From: Thinopyrum elongatum
Taxonomy: Eukaryota; Streptophyta; Magnoliopsida; Poales; Poaceae
Direction: 5' to 3'
DNA length: 64,000 nt
Assembly: GCA_011799875.1 (NCBI GenBank)
Contig: CM022300.1
Coordinates: 232,076,903-232,140,902, forward strand
The translations under genes were made by a program, and so were the position numbers. Under the pieces are notes generated by a model, which did not search any database, was not told the origin of the DNA, and saw only the letters and a list, made by a program, of their open reading frames with translations. Positions 31,695-41,747 of this stretch are shown piece after piece (the stretch's first letter is position 1; each line of letters begins with the position of its first letter).

Positions 31695-32558
31695 GCGTGC
31701 TCGACAGAGGAGAGGCTACCGGAAGTAGTACAAAGCCCCTCCGTAGTAGTAGTAGTATTTAGGGGCTATTTTGTTCAGTTCATCTAACTATAGATGTGGT
31801 GGAACTGTACAACGTACTTAAAATTAGCTAGTATATATAGTTGAACTAGCTATTTCAGTACGTGGTTGGCAACAATTGGGGAAAAGTTTGGCCGGTTCAG
31901 CTGTCAAGTTGAACTGTTTGTATAAAGAACAACTGCTTAATCTATGAATGAAATCTATGCTTAATTACTGAATTTTAGTTGCAAAAATTAGATAGTGCTA
32001 GTGATTTTTAGCTGCATAGTTTGACAAATTGCAGTGTTACAAGGTTGACAAATGGCAATGTTACTAGATCAACAAATGTCAATCTTTTCAGTTTGACAAA
32101 TGGCAACATACCCAATATGACAGATGCAAATCTTACCAAATTGTTTGTGCGTGGTTGCACACGGGTCATCCAAAACAACCGTTTGCGTTGAAGGGATGCA
32201 CAAATCCTGCGCTGCGAATTTTCCCTTGACTTAAGGGGAAAGACCATAGCTCTCACTTTGCATATGGGTGTTCTATCTAAAACGTTTGCGATCAAGAGCT
32301 GCACAAATCCTGCTCGGCACATTTTCCCTTGGCTTCCTGGGGAAGCTGTCGGTTTGCATACCGGTGTTCTAACTAAAAAGTTTGCGATGAGTGTTTTATA
32401 CTTAAAAACCATTGATGTTTTTTTCAAAAGAAAATCATTTGATAAGTCTGTACATTACGAGAGAAAAATGCAAGTTCGTTCAAACCATATCTTTCATTCA
32501 GTCACACTGCGAATTTATATTCATATGATCGAGATACAGTATTAAACCCAAAAAAAAA
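31695..32558. other. D1 non-coding stretch with short repeats
   Basis: AT-rich. At 32018-32130 a 20-25 bp word close to TTGACAAATGGCAATGTTAC is repeated four to five times. At 32177-32383 a 103-bp unit (GTTTGCG...ACAAATCCTGC...TTTTCCCTTG) is present twice. The 139-codon minus ORF over this part (32008-32427) is a product of the repeats and is not called a gene. Confidence 0.6.
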
Positions 32559-33163
32559 CTATTTCCGGCGGTGGTGGAGGCGGCGTCGCGCGCCGTCGTT
32601 GTCGTTGTCGTCCTCCAGGACACCGTTATTGAAGTCTTCAAGGAAGCACAAAATGTTCTTCACTTGTAAATCAAACATCATGTCGTCGCGCGATCGACGG
32701 GCGGGGCGCGGGAGGATGGCAACTAGCGCCGCTGAGAGGTAGCGGTCGACGACGACGTCCCATGCCGCTGAGGGGGGCGCGCGCACAGGCACGGGCGTGG
32801 CGGGTGCAGCCAAACGCACGGGGACCGGCGCCGCGATGGTTGGAGGGGCGCGCACGCGCACGGGCGCTGGCGCTGGCATGTACACGAGCTCGCACGGGTC
32901 CGCGGAGACCTCGTTGACGCCCGCGGCTTCCAGCTCTGTGATAGTGCTCGGCGACCAGCCCGTCAATGCTACGGGGATGGTCGCTGGTGTGGGCGCGGGG
33001 ATGGGAGCTTGGATGGGAGCGGGGGCAGCAACCGCCGCGGCCAGCTCGTCACGGCCATGTCCATGAGGCCCCATTCCTCCTTATTTTCTATCTCCTCCGG
33101 CTCGGAGTCGACTTCACCAAACTTGAAGACTAGTGGCAGATGATCATTCTACGCCATGGCGTT
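32559..33163 (-). pseudogene. D1 Pro/Ala-rich ORF
   Basis: 171 codons are open from 33074 to 32559 (MGPHGHGRDELAAAVAAP), ending RRRLHHRRK. A more natural start is the ATG at 33163, whose third codon is TAG and whose frame holds an acidic block (FGEVDSEPEEIENKEEW) before a frame change near 33070. The composition is dominated by Ala-Pro dipeptides (low complexity), with a conserved-looking end FDLQVKNILCFLEDFNNGVL. The family is not recognised. Confidence 0.45.
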
Positions 33164-33599
33164 GGTGGAGGTCTGCGGGGGGGAGGGAATGGGAGGCGAA
33201 CAGTAAGGCCGCCCGTATTAAACAGCGGCTCGGGCGCCATTAATGGAGAGGAAGGCGGGCGGCCATGGAAGTCAAAGGGCTCGCTTCCCAGTGAGCCTGC
33301 GCAGCGTACAGCTCGCGCGCTTCCCGGTGAGCCTGCACATAGGAGGACAGCTTGCATGCCTCTCGGTCAGCCTGCGCACCAGACTACGCTCGCACGCCTC
33401 CCGTTCAGTCAAGCAGCTGTCCGCACGACACCTCCTATAGCTATTAAAACCAAGACACGTGGCGTCATGTGAATTGTTAACAGAATGCACACGATTTGAA
33501 TTATACAAACGTTTGAGATATTAAAGTGGCAACTATTTTTTCAAAATGCCTTTGTTGGCTGTTATTCGAGTGCGCCTTCTCTCAAAATGGACACGAAAA
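33164..33599. other. D1 intergenic stretch with a 38-bp repeat
   Basis: GC-rich on the left, AT-rich on the right. Four imperfect copies of a 36-39 bp unit (GCTTCCCGGTGAGCCTGC type) start at 33283, 33319, 33358 and 33396. No gene supported. Confidence 0.5.
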
Positions 33600-36490
33600 A
33601 TACAACAGCATGTCGGGTGCCATTCCATGATAGCATGCCAAGTTTCATGAATTTCAGACGAGTTTTGGATTTACTAGAATTAAAAAACAAAGTATCTCAA
33701 TGTTTTGCCGGCAATCAACAGTGCCTTGGTGTTTGAAATTCATTCCCATTTCTTCCATGGGACCTAAGCATGCACCCAAGGACACATATTTGATTTTTCA
33801 ACCAATTTATATGCACTGGAGCATGTGCATGTAGTTCAAATTTGAATTATGCACATAAAATGCCTAGAAAACCCAGTTAATGTATAAAAATGTCCAAACG
33901 AACCCCGAAAAATTCCAAAATTTAACACAACACTCCTGTTGTTCTATGTTGACACTAGAAAATTTTTGAAAGCAATAAGAGGCAACGAATATTGTTTCGT
34001 CCCCAAAGGTGGCACGTTCCCTACCGAAACCGTCAGGCTTGTTATGAGAAGCTCTGGTTTGTGAGAAGCTTATACCCAAACCTGCCCCAAATGGGACAAA
34101 AAATTTACCACAACATGTTGATGCTGCTCCATGATAGCATGCCAAGTTTCATGAATTTCAGACGAGTTTTGGATTTACTAGAATTTAAAAGCCAGGTATC
34201 TTAATGTTTGCGGCCGAGTGACTGTGGCAGGGTGTTTGACATTCATTCCCATTTCTTGCATGGGACCTAAGCATGCAACCTAGGACACAAATTTGAATTT
34301 TCAACCAATTTATATGCATTAGAGCATGTGCCTGTAGTTCAAATTTGAATTATGCACATAAATGCATTGAAAACTCAGTTAATGTATAAAAAAGTCCGAA
34401 CGAGCCCCAAAAAATTCGAAAATTTAACACAACACTCCTGTTGTTCTATGTTGACACTAGAAAAAAAATTGAAATCAAGAAGAGGCAACGGATATCGTTT
34501 CGTCCAGAAAGGTGAAACGTTCCCTACCGAAACCATCAGGCTTGTTGTGAGAAGCTCTGGTTTGTGAGAAGCTTATACCCAATCCTGCCCCAAATGGGAT
34601 AAAATTTTTACCACGGCATGTTGATGCCGCTCCATGATAGCATGCCAAGTTTCATGAATTTCAGACGAGTTTTGGATTTACTAGAATTTAAAAACCAGGT
34701 ATCTCAATGTTTGCGGCCGAGTGACGGTGGCAGGGTGTTTGGCATTCATTCCCATTTCTTGCATGGGACCTAAGCATGCAACCAAGGACACAGATTTGAA
34801 TTTTCAACCAATTTATATGCCTTAGAGCATGTGCCTCTAGTTCAAATTTGAATTATGCATGTAAATGCATAGAAAACTCAGTTAATGTATAAAAATGTCC
34901 AAACAAGCCCCGAAAAATTCCTAAAATTAACACAACACTCATGTTGTTCTATGTTGACACTAGAAAAAAATTTGAAATCAAGAAGAGGCAACGGATATCG
35001 TTTCGTCCAGAAAGGTGAAACGTTCCCTACCGTAACCATGAGGCTTGTTGTGAGAAGCTCTGGTTTGTGAGAAGCTTATATACCCCAACCTACCCCAAAT
35101 GGGACAATATTTTTACCACTGCATGTTGATGCTGTTCCATGCTAGCATGTCAAGTTTCATAAATTTTAGACGCGTTTTCGATTTACTAGAATTTAAAAAC
35201 CATGTATCTCAATGTTAGCGGCCGAGCGACGATGGCAAGGTGTTTGACATTCATTCTCATTTCTTGCATGGGACTTAAGCATGTAACCAAGGACACACAT
35301 TCCAATTTTGAACCAATTTATATGCACTGGAGCATGTGCATGTAGTTCAAATTTGAATTATGCACATGAATGCATAGAAAACTCAGTTAATGTATAAAAA
35401 TGTCCAAGCGAACCCCGAAAAATCCCAAAAATTGACACAACACTCATGTTGTTCTATGTTGAAACGAGAATTTTTTTGAAAGTAATTAGAGGCAATAGAT
35501 ATCGTTTCGTCCCCCAAGGTGGCACGTTCCCTACCAAAACCATCAGGCTTGTTGTGAGAGAAGCTCTGGTTTGCGAGAAGCTTATACCCAAACCTGCCCC
35601 AAATGGGACAATATTTTTACCACGGCATGTCGATGCTGTTCCATGATATCATGTCAAGTTTCATGAATTTCAGATGAGTTTTCGATTAACTAGAATTTTA
35701 AAACCATGTATCTCAATGTTAGCAGCCGAGCGACAGTGTCAAGGTGTTTGACATTCATTCTCATTTCTTGCATGTGACCTAAGCTTGCAACCAAGGACAA
35801 ACATTTGATTTTGCAACCCGTTTTTATGGACTGGAGCATGTGCATGTAGTTCAATTTTGAATTATGCACATAAATTCCTAGAAAACTCAGTTAACGTATA
35901 AAAATGTCCAAACGATCCCCGAAAAAATCCAAAATTTAACACGACACTCCTGTTGTTCTATGTTGAAACCAGAAAAAAATTGAAAGGAAGAAGAGGCGGC
36001 AAATATCGTTTTGTCCACAAAGGTGACACGTTTCCCTAATGGAACCATGAGGCTTCTTCTGACAAGCTCTGGTTTGTTAGAAGCTTATACCATAACCTGC
36101 CCCAAATGGGATAATATTTTTTACCCCAGCATGTTGATGCCATTCCATGATAGCATGCCAAGGTTCATGAATTTCAGACAGGTTTTGGATTTACTAGAAT
36201 TACAAAAGCAAGTACCTCAATGTTTGCCGGAGAGCCACGGTGCCGTGGTGTTCGAAATTCATCCCCATTTCTTGCATGGGACATAAGCATAAACCCATGG
36301 ACACATATAAGATTTTACAACCCATGTTGGTGCACCGGAGCATGTGCATGTAGTTTAATTTTGAATTGTGCACCTGAAATGGCTAGAAAACCAATTTAAT
36401 GTATAAAATGTCCAAACGAACCCTGAATATATCCAATTCTTTTACGACACACATATAGTTGCATGTTCACTATAGATAAAAGTTCTAGCA
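33600..36490. repeat. 504-bp tandem array, about 5.7 copies
   Basis: The anchor word GCATGCCAAGTTTCATGAAT (or a close variant) recurs at 33633, 34137, 34640, 35145, 35649 and 36153: steps of 504, 503, 505, 504 and 504. Units share a TTCAAATTTGAA palindrome, GGGACCTAAGCATGC and ACAACACTCCTGTTGTTC words. Units 2-4 look most alike; the outer ones are more diverged. Because 504 is a multiple of three, short ORFs of about 60-70 codons recur in phase, but they lack any gene signal. Large arrays inside CACTA elements are known in grasses. Confidence 0.92.
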
Positions 36491-36745
36491 ATTCAAACAC
36501 CGTCCATTGCCGTTGTGACCCCATTATGTAATTCAAATCAAGATGAAAAATCAAGTAGATCCCACACAGTTTATTATCACCAACTATGTGAGATGCAGTA
36601 CAAAATATCCTGGAGCACCGTCGGTGTATAGTACGCCTATGGCTTACGCGAGAAGGTGCATCGGCTACAGTCCACAGCTAGCGTGTCAAGCACACTAGCT
36701 CGCTCCCCAAATATCATTTCATTGTTCAATCATCGCTGGTGAAAG

Positions 36746-37339
36746 ATGGGGACGTGGACCCGCGTCGTGAGGGCAACTTCGGTGGCCCACTCCGGCGAGA
36801 GCGTGGCCGTAGCCGCCATGCGCGTGCTAAGAAGGTGCATGAGCGCAGCCGCAATCTACGACCGGGCGGCCAAGGCAGCCCAAACGGCCGTTGTTGCTTC
36901 TCAGGTGGCGGCAGCAACATCTGCCTCAGGGATAGCAACTGGCGAGAGCGGCACAGCAGCTGTCCGTTCCGCAGCGGCGGCCTTAGCCCTGATGGAGGCC
37001 GCCCACGCCCAGCTCGTGGTGGTCACCGCACGAATCGAACAAAGCTTCTCCGACAACGGTCAGCAACCCACGGCCGAAGAGTTGGCAATCGCCGAGAGCG
37101 TTCGAGCAGCCGTCCGTTCCTCCACCGCATACCTTGCCACGATGGAGCCCATCCAAGCCAAGATCGCGGTCGCCCACGCCCAGCTCGTGGTGGCCTTTTC
37201 CAAAGAGATGGCGGACGCGGATGGCGAGATGCTTGCCAAGTATGGTGCGATGGATGCCATGGAGCCCCTTCCCCAGGAGACCGTCGGGAGCGAGCTGGAC
37301 ATGGAGGAGGCAGCGGAGATGGATGAGCACCAGCCATAG
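36746..37339 (+). CDS. D1 Ala-rich helical protein, 197 codons, intact
   Basis: ATG at 36746 (MGTWTRVVRATSVAHSGE), stop TAG 37337. No interruption. About a quarter Ala; predicted mostly helical; acidic C-terminus (ELDMEEAAEMDEH). It contains an internal duplication: AAVRSAAAALALMEAAHAQL near residue 72 and AAVRSSTAYLATMEPIQAKI near residue 117, each followed by a V-A-H-A-Q-L-V-V-type helix. The family is not recognised. It starts 255 bp after the 504-bp array. An antisense ORF of 115 codons on the minus strand covers the same bases and is less likely. Confidence 0.6.
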   Translation: MGTWTRVVRATSVAHSGESVAVAAMRVLRRCMSAAAIYDRAAKAAQTAVVASQVAAATSASGIATGESGTAAVRSAAAALALMEAAHAQLVVVTARIEQSFSDNGQQPTAEELAIAESVRAAVRSSTAYLATMEPIQAKIAVAHAQLVVAFSKEMADADGEMLAKYGAMDAMEPLPQETVGSELDMEEAAEMDEHQP

Positions 37340-38836
37340 TAGTACTCTTTGTTTTGTTTAATTAAGAGTGCCGGTCTTTAATTTGTTAGAGTAATGTTTA
37401 GGTCAGCTAGCTCTGTTTAATTGCTGAACTTGCTCGATTAAGAAGTGTGGGTGTGCTGTAGTCTCCTTTGTGTACCCAAATTATGCAATGACGTGGATGA
37501 CCACGGTAACCAGGGAAATTCGAACCAAAATTTTTGACGTTCAAACTCATCACACACGGGTTAAGCTATCTGAATCATTTGTGATGTTCACACATCGTAC
37601 ACAGTTCTGAATAAGGGACCGTCTCTGATGACACTTTGCGCGCCAGTTATTTCGCTGGACCGATTCAAATTTTTTGGCTTCCGCAGAAATATCTACCTCC
37701 CCGCCCCCTCCCCCTTACCAAAAGCCACATTTCCCCTGTTTCCGCCTTCCTTTCCAAGTTGAAACCTTCACTCCTTGCTTGCAGCACTGCCTCCTCGCCG
37801 GCGACCCTCCTTCACGCTGCTCAGCCTCGTCTATCCAAGCAAGTAATCCACACCCGACCCCCATCCTCCTCCTCCTTCCACATCCCACATGCCCCGACCG
37901 CCGGCGTGACACCTTCGCCGAAATCACCGACCCCTCCACCAAATAAGCGCCGCCCTAAGCCATGGTGCACGCAGTATAGCCAGGAGCTCAAGGAGCATTT
38001 GGCAGTGTGGTGCTCAGTTAACGTTTGGTTCATTTGTTGTGGTGTTTAGTTAACAGTTTGGTTCAATTCTACAATGCGATGTTCAATAGTTGTGGGTGCA
38101 TTCTGTTATTGTATACCATGTGAGAAGTAAATCGAATTTGGCTGTACTAAATACATGAGAAACAAATACAATTGCTATATTTCCAAGTTGTTAAGCATGC
38201 TTGGTTTGGTTAACTGTTTGATCTTCTATTAGGAGTATGTTATATTGTGCAATGTGGTGCTCAGTTAACGTTTGATTCATTTGTTGTGGTGTTTAGTTAA
38301 CTGTTTGGTTCAATTCTGCAATGCGATGTTCAATTGTTGTGGGTGCATTCTGTTATTGTATACCATGTGAGGAATAAATTGAATTTGGCTGTACTAAATA
38401 CATGAGAAACAAATACAGTTGCTATATTTCCAAGTTGTTAAGCATGCTTGGTTTGGTTAACTGCCTGATCTTCTATTAAGAGTATGTTATATTGTGCAAT
38501 GTGGTGCTCAGTTAATGTTTGGTTCATTTGTTGTGGTGTTTAGTTAACTGCTTGGTTCAATTCTGCAATGCGATGTCCAATTGTCGTGGGTAGAATTTTG
38601 TATTGTTGTGCATGTGAGGAATAAATCGAATTTGGCTGCACTTAATACATGAGAAACATATACAAGCACTATATTTCCTAGTTCTTAATCATGCTTGGTT
38701 TGGATAAATGGGTTTTCCATGTGGCTTGAATTAATCTGATGAATCTGCAATGTGCTTATTTTTCACCAACATATTTTACTGATAGCATGCGAACCCTTAC
38801 TTAACCTGATGACTAACTACCTTATATGTGTTGCAG
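37340..38836 (+). other. D1 upstream region, possible 5' exon and first intron of the B3-like gene
   Basis: Pyrimidine-rich leader-like DNA at 37680-37960 (many CCTCC words, short ORF of 137 codons at 37636-38049), then AT-rich DNA with the 247-bp array, ending in a good acceptor TGTTGCAG at 38836. A leader exon spliced to 38837 is plausible, but I could not fix its donor. Confidence 0.4.
38007..38720. repeat. 247-bp tandem array, about 2.9 copies
   Basis: Copies start at 38007, 38254 and 38501 with GTGGTGCTCAGTTAA; the first two are nearly identical, the third fades after about 38650. Lies within the presumed first intron of the B3-like gene. Confidence 0.9.
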
Positions 38837-38843
38837 GGAAACA

Positions 38844-39491
38844 ATGGGAAGCACTGAGGTTTACAATCGAGGTTAGCACGTGCATGGTCCGTTGTCTAAT
38901 AGCACATTATTGTGCAATTGCAGGAACCATTCTCATATTTAGGTTTTTAACAATTTGGTCTTGCAGATGTAGGTCCTGCTGTCAGAGGTTCTGACCCACT
39001 GTTCGACCCTTTTTGCATATGGGGAAATGAGTTGTCCATGAATATCAATCAAGTCAAGAAACTCAGAAAGATTGTTAGGATAAAGAAATTAGAGACAAAA
39101 AACAACAAGATCTTTGTCTGCATAATAAAGAAGACATCAGTTCACTATAAGATGGTACTAACTATTATACCTTGCCTTTTTTATTCCTTTGCCCCATTTC
39201 TAATATAGAGAAGATATTTATGCACATCCTTGTTTTCAGGCCTTTCCAAAGCAGTTCACTGATGAATACCTCTCAAACCACCTCTATGGTCAGGAGGCGA
39301 GGAAGGTTTTCATACAACACCCACGGTTCAATATTGAAGTGTTCCTGAAGAGGACGAAGGATGGAAGGTCAATCATCCACAAGCACTGGCCTAAAGTTGC
39401 AAAGACCTTCAACATGAATGAAGGCTCAATATTCGCCTTCCGCTTCAGCAGTTTTCCAGATGAGATGCATCTGTCTATGTACCGTCTATGA
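38844..39491 (+). CDS. B3 DNA-binding-domain-like protein, three coding exons, 155 codons
   Basis: Exons 38844-38871, 38967-39154 and 39240-39491, joined across two introns with GT...AG ends (38872-38966 and 39155-39239); the frame is kept throughout and ends at TGA 39489. Start MGSTEVYNR. The region after residue 65 fits a plant B3 fold of the REM type: MAFPKQFTDEYL (first strand and helix), VFIQHPRFNIEVFLKR, HKHWPKVAKTFNM and a final GSIFAFRF. B3 domains bind DNA in the nucleus. A captured host exon set is likely; I recall similar B3 proteins annotated in wheat repeats. The exon count and lack of stops suggest recent capture or selection. Confidence 0.62.
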
Positions 39492-40399
39492 TGCTAATTT
39501 TGAAAGGTTCTAGATGTTGCATGTGAAACTTGGTGCTGGTGCAGTTGTCTAATGGGGTAGCTGAGTGCTGAAGCTATATCATGTTGTACTCTGATGTATT
39601 TCAATTATGAAGTCCTGCTTCCTTAATATGGAAATGAAATATATTATGTGCTTAATATGAATGTCAATTAGATTAATAAATGGATTATTAATAATAGGGC
39701 AATTAGCCTGCTAATGGCCAATTAGCCTACTAATTGTTTTTTTTATTGCAAACGGTTATTGAGAAAACACCGTGGGCGATGACCTCAGGCAACGCACACA
39801 GTTTCTAGGAATAAACCGTGTTGGATCAATGAACAATCACACACGACATTCTCTTGAAAACTGTTTGTGTTAGGCCACCTTGCGCAAATGTTTACCACAT
39901 AAAAACTGTGTGTGATGGACAGCCTTTGTCACACAGTTTCTTCTACACACCGTGTGTGATGCATTCAATAACACAAACGATAAAATTGTTAATATTGTGT
40001 GCAATGGCAACGCTATCACAAACGATTTAACGGGGAAAATTATGTGTGATGTACCTGTGAACGGAAACGTTTTCCTTGGAGCGACTGTGTGGGATGTATA
40101 TAAGAATGGAAATGTTTAGCGGGGACTGACTGTGTGGGATGTACTTACGACCGGAAACGATTTCGCCTGTATAATTGTATTTTTTTTAGCACTACTGTAC
40201 GTATAACCATATTTGAGTGCTCACCGGTCGCACACGACCTCATTTTACCGAGCGTGTGTGCTAGGAGGGCATATCGCCGACGGTTTCTGGGTCGTGTGGG
40301 AAGGACCCCCCTATCACCCACACTCACTTGGCGACGGTTCCAAATGCCGTCACGGAAAGGGGTTAAAAACTGTTTGTATAGCACCTCGTTGTACCAGTG
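39492..40399. repeat. D1 right end: 3' flank and subterminal repeats
   Basis: 39492-39734 is AT-rich 3' flank with no gene. From 39735 there are many AAACGGTT, CACACAGTTT and GTGTGTGATG words in both orientations (for example near 39749, 39840, 39910, 39950, 40045 and 40090), mirroring the left end. Terminates CCAGTG. Confidence 0.78.
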
Positions 40400-41118
40400 C
40401 GGACGATGACTAGGCTAACAAGGGTAAGAAGAATGGTGGCAGCAAGGGTCTGGAGCAAGGTAACCCGGGGCGCAATGGCAACCATGGAGGTCAGAACAAT
40501 GGTGGCAAACACAAGCACCTGGAGGTCAGCTCAAATTCTGTTGCTCACACCAACACTAGTTTCAAGGGCCAGAGGCGAATTAATTCTGGGAGGTCATTCA
40601 ATGCCAACAAAGCTCGTAACTTCGAGGAAGCCCTCAAGGGTCCATGCCCAAAGCATAGTACCCCGGATAGGCCGACAAGTCACACTTGGGAAAACTGTCA
40701 TATAATGCAGGCTTATCACAACCAAGTCCACGAAAATCATCCTGGCGGTGGTGCAGGCAACCCTGGTCAACCAGGAGCTGGCGGCTCAAATTTCCCAGGA
40801 GGCGGCTCATCGGGTAATTATCATAACCCGGGCTATCAAGGCTCGGGCAGCTCAGGATCTGGATACCAGGGGTGTGGAAATCAAGGTGGCAATCAGCATC
40901 AAAGTAACCAAATAGGGTCTCAAAGCAATCCTAAGCAGTTAAGTAGTGGGCAGTATCACATGTTTACTACTAGTACCTGCAAGAGGGACAGCAAGGTTCA
41001 GAAACGTGTTGTTAATATGATTGAGCCGGCGGTTCCTCAGTATCTGAATTGGTCAGAACAGCCGGTCACTTGGAGTAGGGCTGATCACCTGCCCCGGGTT
41101 GATAACCTTGGCGGTTAG
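40400..41118 (+). pseudogene. G4 Gag, C-terminal piece with CHHC motif
   Basis: Gly/Asn/Gln-rich nucleocapsid region. After the CGG duplication there is a TAG at 40411, then the frame is open to TAG 41116. A motif C-x2-H-x8-H-x4-C at 40645-40698 (CPKHSTPDRPTSHTWENC) replaces the classic zinc knuckle, as in G1. Ends with WSRADHLPRVDNLGG, just before the protease, which is in another frame. Confidence 0.8.
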
Positions 41119-41747
41119 CTCTGGTGGTGGCACCTCAGGTTGGTGAATATAATCTCACAAAGGTACTCATGGACGGAAGGAGCAGCATCAACATTCTGTA
41201 TTATGACACCTTCAGGCATATGAACTTGTCAGAGAAGCAGCTTTCATCTTCCTCCACCATTTTTCATGGGATTGTTCCAGGGAAATCTGCATACCCCATT
41301 GGTCGGCTCAAGCTTGAGGTCGCATTTGGCGATGAGTATAATTACAGAATGGAGTTTCTAACGTTTGAGGTGGTTAAGATGAAGATCCCGTATCACTCCT
41401 TGTTCAGGCGGCCGGCTTATGCTCATTTCGTGGCTCGGCCTTGTTATGTCTATCTCAAACTAAAAATGCCTGGGCCGAAGGGTACCGTCACAGTCAATGG
41501 AAACAGAAAGATGGCTCATGAGTGTGAAGAAGGAGACGCGGCTTATGTTGAATCGACCTGCGCAGAGGAGGAGTTGAAATTTTACAAATCCAATGTTGAC
41601 CCGGCTGACATGACATCTCTAAAAAAAACCACCACAGAGTCTGACCCGCCCCTCAAGTTCGAGGCGGTCAGAGACACAAAGCAGGTCGATTTCGTCCTTG
41701 GCGACTCATCTTAGTAGTTCACTATTGGGACAGGCATGGATCCCAAA
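41119..41747 (+). pseudogene. G4 aspartic protease
   Basis: VLMDGRSSINILYYDTF at about 41165: the active-site Asp is present, but the second position of the usual D-G-G-S-S is Arg. Continues with a linker up to two consecutive TAG codons at 41712 and 41715 and another TAG at 41748. The equivalent G1 block has DGGSS. Confidence 0.8.

Larger units (their letters stand above)
29367..40399. mobile_element. D1: 11-kb CACTA element carrying cellular-type ORFs
   Basis: Ends CACTACTGTAGG...CCAGTG with CGG duplications; the termini are diverged (the right end read inwards is CACTGGTACAACG). Both subterminal regions are dense in AACGGTT and TGTGTGATG words. Inside are five ORFs on both strands and two long tandem arrays. 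I find no transposase motif (TNP2-like) in any frame, so it appears non-autonomous. Removing it and one CGG would leave the flanking gag in frame apart from a TAG at 40411, which supports the borders. Confidence 0.88.

Noticed and set aside
32008..32427. Minus ORF of 139 codons
   Set aside because: Made of translated short tandem repeats with no start signal or motif.
34352..35070. Recurring small ORFs of 61-71 codons in the 504-bp array
   Set aside because: They recur only because the unit length is a multiple of three; no start context, and the outer units do not preserve them.
33600..36490. CRISPR-like array
   Set aside because: Period is 504 bp with diverged whole-unit repeats and no short conserved repeat with unique spacers; the context is a plant transposon.
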